Part shown: piece by piece, positions 60,065 through 64,000 of the stretch
Layout of the letters: every line of letters begins with the position of its first letter
Numbering within the stretch: the first letter of the stretch is position 1
Assembly: GCA_036936605.1 (NCBI GenBank)
Contig: JAUPFV010000001.1
Coordinates: 153,979,187 to 154,043,186, forward strand
From: Limnanthes douglasii subsp. nivea
Lineage: Eukaryota; Streptophyta; Magnoliopsida; Brassicales; Limnanthaceae
Length of the DNA: 64,000 nt
Reading direction: 5' to 3'
Made by a program: the position numbers and the translations under genes
The notes under the pieces: generated by a model
The model's database searches: none
The model's input: the letters and a program-made list of their open reading frames with translations, nothing else
Told to the model about the DNA's origin: nothing

Positions 60065-60420
60065 TATTTAATATAAATTCGGGACACCATATGGACAATT
60101 ACATGGCCTCAAGGGTTTGGATTATATCCATGTTTACGATGTGATATATACCAGAATTATATTATAGCCATGCCACAATGTGGAAAATTTTATGGACTTA
60201 AGGGCTTGAATTGTAGCCATGTTTGAGATTTGACCTATATCATAATTCTGTTATAGCCAAGCCATAGTATGGGAAATTTTATGGCGTCGGGGATTTGTCT
60301 TATAGCCATGTTCACGATTTTACGTACAACATAATTATCTTATAGACATGTCACAATATAGGAAATTGTGTGGCCTCAATGGCTTCACTTATTGCCATGT
60401 TTCAATAATATGGATTTATA
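60065..60420. repeat. Tandem repeat of 89 bp, four units
   Basis: Units share TATGGCCTCAAGGGCTTG..TTATAGCCATGTTT..GATTT, CATAATT.T.TTATAGCCATG and CACAATATGGGAAATT. The TGGCCTC-equivalent falls at 60103, 60193, 60282 and 60371, i.e. 89-90 bp apart. No unit is fully conserved. Confidence 0.85.
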
Positions 60421-60899
60421 GTCAAGGCTTATATTTTCCGGCTTTTACAACCTAAATTTTATGACCTCTTGATCTTAATAGACCACAAATTTAGCTTTAA
60501 ACATAGTCACCTGATTTACTTGACTTGTTATCTTTCGTTAACGCATGTCTATTCTTTATTTGTAAATTAGTTGGCTTACAATATTTATGATTAATATACA
60601 TTATATATTTTAGGTCATATTTAAAAGTTGTTTGGCTCAAAACCTCTCTAATTATTATATGTCATATGTCGTATGGATATATATGCCCCCCCAAGTCCTT
60701 AAAACAAATTCAAAGTGTTTTTTCAATGACTTAGTAACTAATGAAGATGAAGTGTAACATTTTTATCTTATTTTGTAGATATATTTCACAATGAAGAACT
60801 TTTTGAACCATTGGTTTGACAATTTTCATTTTCAAGGGCTTATTGTACGATCTTATTTTTGTTAATGAATGACTTCGTCTTATAGCCTCGTGTTAAACC

Positions 60900-61255
60900 T
60901 AATAACGTCAAATATTTATAAAGGGTTTGGATGGGCTATAGATAGAGAATTGAGCTCCTTAGGAAATATTTTAGAGAGAGATGATCTGGTAATTAGGTTA
61001 GAAGTAGGAAAATTTCTCCAAGTCCTATTAAATGCTCTCAAGGCCTATTTATATCAAAATGAGCCCACCCGATGGGCCCAATGGGTTTATATGATCCATG
61101 AGCTCATTTTGGAAACGCAAACCCATTTACACCCAAGCCCCATTATTATGTAAAATACATATAATTATTACACTTGAGTATATCATAATATATACAATAC
61201 ACTTTTATTCAAAAAACCCTTTGTCGAAACCCTTCAGATAATTTAGTCATCATCA
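60900..61255 (-). repeat. 3' LTR of element D
   Basis: It pairs with 62319-62702. The right edge at CATCATCA is clear; the left edge is estimated from where similarity starts (TAATAACG). Confidence 0.7.
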
Positions 61256-61789
61256 GTATCTCTTTTATTCCTCGTAAAGATCCTTATAATATTTTTTTAG
61301 ATTTTGACTTGGAACCCTTTCGGATTTAACCGTAAATAAACATTTCATACTAGCTCTGGTTGAACTAAACTCGTCTTGGAGAGATAGTCTTGAACTAACT
61401 TGCGAAGTCGTTCAGATATTCTTACAAGTATTCTTTGGAAATGGCCATTCTGATATTCATGTATAAGTGTCATGAAAATGTTAGGTTCACGACCTCTTCT
61501 TTAAGTGGTGAGCGTGATGATATTCGGAGTCGGTTCCACTTCTCTAATAAAAATAGCCTTTGGAGTCACTTCAACTTCCCGAGGCTTATAACCGTTGGGC
61601 TTGTGAGAAAATATTGTTGGGATTTTCTAAATTTCTCTGTAAATGATATCCCCCTCTCTTGTAACATCATTTCACTCTTACCACAATTTCTAGAGAGAGA
61701 AGTTTTACCATCTCACCACCGTAATTCTCATTGTTCATTCTAAAAGTCACCATAAAATTATTCTCCAATGATGTTTGTTTTGAACTTGT

Positions 61790-62160
61790 ATGTTCATTGT
61801 CGCACCAATTCGAATGGTTGGTTGTAGCTCTCAGATAAAGTCTAAAAATAGAAAAGAACTAGGAGAGTTGAAGGGTTGCCAGAGTCTAAGTGGTCAAATA
61901 TCATTATTCAAACTTTTAACTACAGAGGCACCTACTCCTATAACAAAAATATTATCTCAGCGAAGCCTCCATCGACTACTCAGTCCTTTACTTCAAAAAA
62001 TCATTCTTCAAGGCCAACACGATCCCAAAAAGAAACTAGTAGCAGACGTTGATCTCAATTTATTACGATGGGTTCAGATATCGAAGATAAGAACATCTAT
62101 AGAAGACAAAATATTTGTTAAAAAGTCTACCACTGATGCAGTGGCAAAAAATTAATGTTA
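61790..62160 (+). pseudogene. Start of the antisense gene, element D
   Basis: The ATG at 61790 begins MFIVAP. In the neighbouring frame NGWL, stop, LSDKV corresponds to RGGWLNLSELEKA of element A. At about 62065 ITMGSDIEDKN corresponds to IAMGSDTETSPN. The remaining gene is deleted before the right LTR. Confidence 0.55.
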
Positions 62161-62318
62161 TTCTGATCCTAAAGCTAAAAGGAAAGAACAAACTGAACAT
62201 GTTCCGAAGAAAACAGTAAACCAATATTGTTCGGTATACTCCGGAGACAGACTCGGATACCTAATATTTTAGATATTGTTACCTGGGTACCTTTGTAGGC
62301 TTCCATTGTAGTCGCCAC

Positions 62319-62702
62319 TAACAGCGTTAGATATTTTTGAAGGGTGTTTAAGTAACAACACAAGAAATAATTAATTTTTGGATGGATTGTAGAGAATTGA
62401 GCTGTTTATAATATATTTTAGAGCCAAAAGCTCCAAAATGTTAGGTAAAAAGTATGAATATTTCCTTAGATCTTATTAGATGTTCTAAAGGCCTATTTAT
62501 AGCCGAAATGGTCCTGATGGAATTAATGGGTTTATATGATTCATTGAACCATTTTGGTCACCCAAACCTATTTATACCCAAATCTCATTATTATGTAAAA
62601 TACCTTTAATTATTACATATTATCACATCATAATATAAAATAAACTTTCAAGTTAATAACTTATTTGTCTCATTTTCCTTTCGGATAATTTGGTCTTCAT
62701 CA
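62319..62702 (-). repeat. 5' LTR of element D
   Basis: It is adjacent to the primer site at 62304-62317. Somewhat longer than its partner because of an extra AACAACACAAG-type segment near 62350. Confidence 0.7.
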
Positions 62703-64000
62703 ACTATGACCATTTAAATGAATTAATGGAAAACTTACTTAGGATTAATGGATTATGGGAAGTGATTGAATGTAGTTTAGGACAGTCAGTTGATAAAACT
62801 CTTTTGAACGAAAACCAGAGACAGTTACAAAAAGGCAAGAAAACGAGATTATCAAGTCAAGCATTTTATGTTCCAATAACTGGATGCACATGTGTTTGAA
62901 AAAATATTAGATAAAATCTTTGCTAAAGTTGTGTGGCAATATCTTAAGAAAAAGTATAGTGGGGATGAAATTGTGAAGAAATCTCATTGTAACACATTGA
63001 GGGGAGAATTTGAAGTGGTAGAAATGAGGGATGATGAAACCATTAACAGTTACTTCTCAAAGGTTATAGCAGTATCAAATTAGTTCAGAAGCAATGGATA
63101 AATTATACGTGATTCTAAATTATAAAAAAAAGCCACGAGGGCTCTCACTAATAGGTTTACATTAACTGTATCGATTGAAGAATCTCATGATGTAAACTCG
63201 ATGTCAGTAGATAAAATTCAGGGAACACTAACTATGCACGAGCATATATTTAGCATATTCAGAAATAAAATCAAGAACATATTTAGAAGGTTGAGAAAAA
63301 TCAGCCATGAGAGAAAGATCAACCATAAGAGTAAGATGAAGAAATTGTTCTATGGGGAGGAAGCAGTTGTAGAGGATTAAACAAGGCTCAAATTGAGTGC
63401 TACAAATATCATAAATTAAGAAATTTTCAATATGAGTGTCTAGCCATCTCAGTTATGATGGAATACACAAGATGTACAATAAGGGAATGGTCACATGTTT
63501 ACCAAAACTCAAAGGTCATAAGATTGCGTGTGGTGATTTCCTGGGTGGAAAGCATACCAGAAGCAGCATACCTACAAAACAATTTATTATGATCCAATAA
63601 TAGTATACTGGAACTCATTCACTCATACATATGTGGTCCAATAAATCATATTTCATCCAATCGAAAAATATACTTTCTAACAGTTATTGATGATCTTATT
63701 AGAAAGTGTTGGATATACCTATTATCTAACAAATAATATGCATTGGAGAATTTAAAAAAAATCAAAACACTAACAAAAAGTGAGAATAAGTCTTGTATAA
63801 AGTGTTTGAGAACTGATAGAGGGTGAGAATATGCGTCCCAACTATTTGATGAATATTGCAAAACTCAGGAAATCAAGAGTCACTTAACCACTTCTTACAC
63901 TTTACAATAAAATAGCGGTGCAGAAAGAAAGAATATAACCATTATGAACATAGTGAGAGCTATATTGTCTTGTAAGAGGATGCCTAAGAATTTTTATCTA
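62703..64000 (+). pseudogene. Ty1/copia element K: gag to integrase, runs off window
   Basis: Gag: NYDHLNELMENLLRINGLWEVIE (62703-62775), HVFEKILDKI..VVWQYLKKKYSGDE, TLRGEFEVVEMRDDETINSYFSKV. A decayed zinc knuckle CYKYHKLRNFQYEC lies near 63400. Integrase core from about 63610: LELIHSYICGPI, FLTVIDDLIRKCWIYLL, LRTDRG, SGAERKN. The N-terminus of gag abuts the LTR of element D. The copy is broken by stops and continues past 64000. Confidence 0.75.

Larger units (their letters stand above)
60900..62702 (-). mobile_element. Internally deleted Tat derivative D
   Basis: LTR-like repeats at 60900-61255 and 62319-62702 share GAGAATTGAGCT, AAGGCCTATTTATA, AATGGGTTTATATGAT, CC.CATTATTATGTAAAATAC and GATAATTT.GTC..CATCA. 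Next to the right LTR the minus strand reads TGGCGACTACAATG (62304-62317), a primer site like that of A and B. Next to the left LTR it reads AAAAGAGATAC|TGATGATG, a purine tract. The roughly 1.06-kb interior keeps only the start of the antisense gene; gag and pol are gone. The TG end is mutated and no TSD was found. Confidence 0.75.

Overview
The window is nuclear DNA from a flowering plant, probably a eudicot. The evidence is spliceosomal introns, a plant SOUL heme-binding gene, a plant UBP15-type ubiquitin protease, and dense plant LTR-retrotransposons, a LINE, a TRIM and a Harbinger-type element. I cannot name the species. The sequence is AT-rich. Only about 5 kb (roughly 41.7-46.5 kb) is host gene space. 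Nearly everything else is transposable-element sequence at different stages of decay.

Layout. 1-3.2 kb: the end of a decayed Tat-lineage Ty3/gypsy element (C), of which only the antisense ORF is visible, then a solo LTR with target-site duplication (TSD) GGTTA. 3.25-13.67 kb: a structurally complete Tat element (A) with near-identical LTRs and TSD GAGAT; gag-pol is on the minus strand and a long intron-containing antisense gene is on the plus strand. 13.7-16.8 kb: AT-rich non-coding DNA. 16.8-25.4 kb: an old plus-strand Tat element (E) with a TRIM inside its 5' LTR. 25.9-40.9 kb: a Ty1/copia element (F) that was hit by a second Tat element (B, 26.76-37.50 kb), which was itself hit by a PIF/Harbinger-like element (G, 27.2-28.7 kb). 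F also carries a solo LTR (H, 39.5-39.9 kb) in its reverse transcriptase.

41.76-46.45 kb: two apparently intact host genes, tail to tail: a secreted SOUL heme-binding protein (plus, 2 exons) and a MYND-finger ubiquitin-specific protease of the UBP15 group (minus, 11 exons). 47.11-52.89 kb: a full-length but frame-damaged L1-type LINE with a 12-bp TSD, about 0.7 kb upstream of the protease start codon. 53-60.5 kb: strongly decayed gypsy fragments and an 89-bp tandem repeat. 60.9-62.7 kb: a small Tat derivative (D) keeping two LTRs, a primer-binding site and the beginning of the antisense gene. 62.7-64 kb: a decayed Ty1/copia gag-integrase region that runs off the window.

The most interesting recurring theme is the antisense gene of the Tat elements. 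Three copies (A, B, C) share homologous protein segments, a TATA-like box upstream, and a spliceosomal intron at the same codon phase and place (mutated at the donor in C). Copies D and E keep other parts of it. A and B also share a stop codon at exactly the same place between protease and reverse transcriptase, followed by CAG in both, with the frame staying open after it in B. The same gene arrangement recurs in these independently decayed copies, which suggests a common design of antisense gene plus controlled pro-pol junction.
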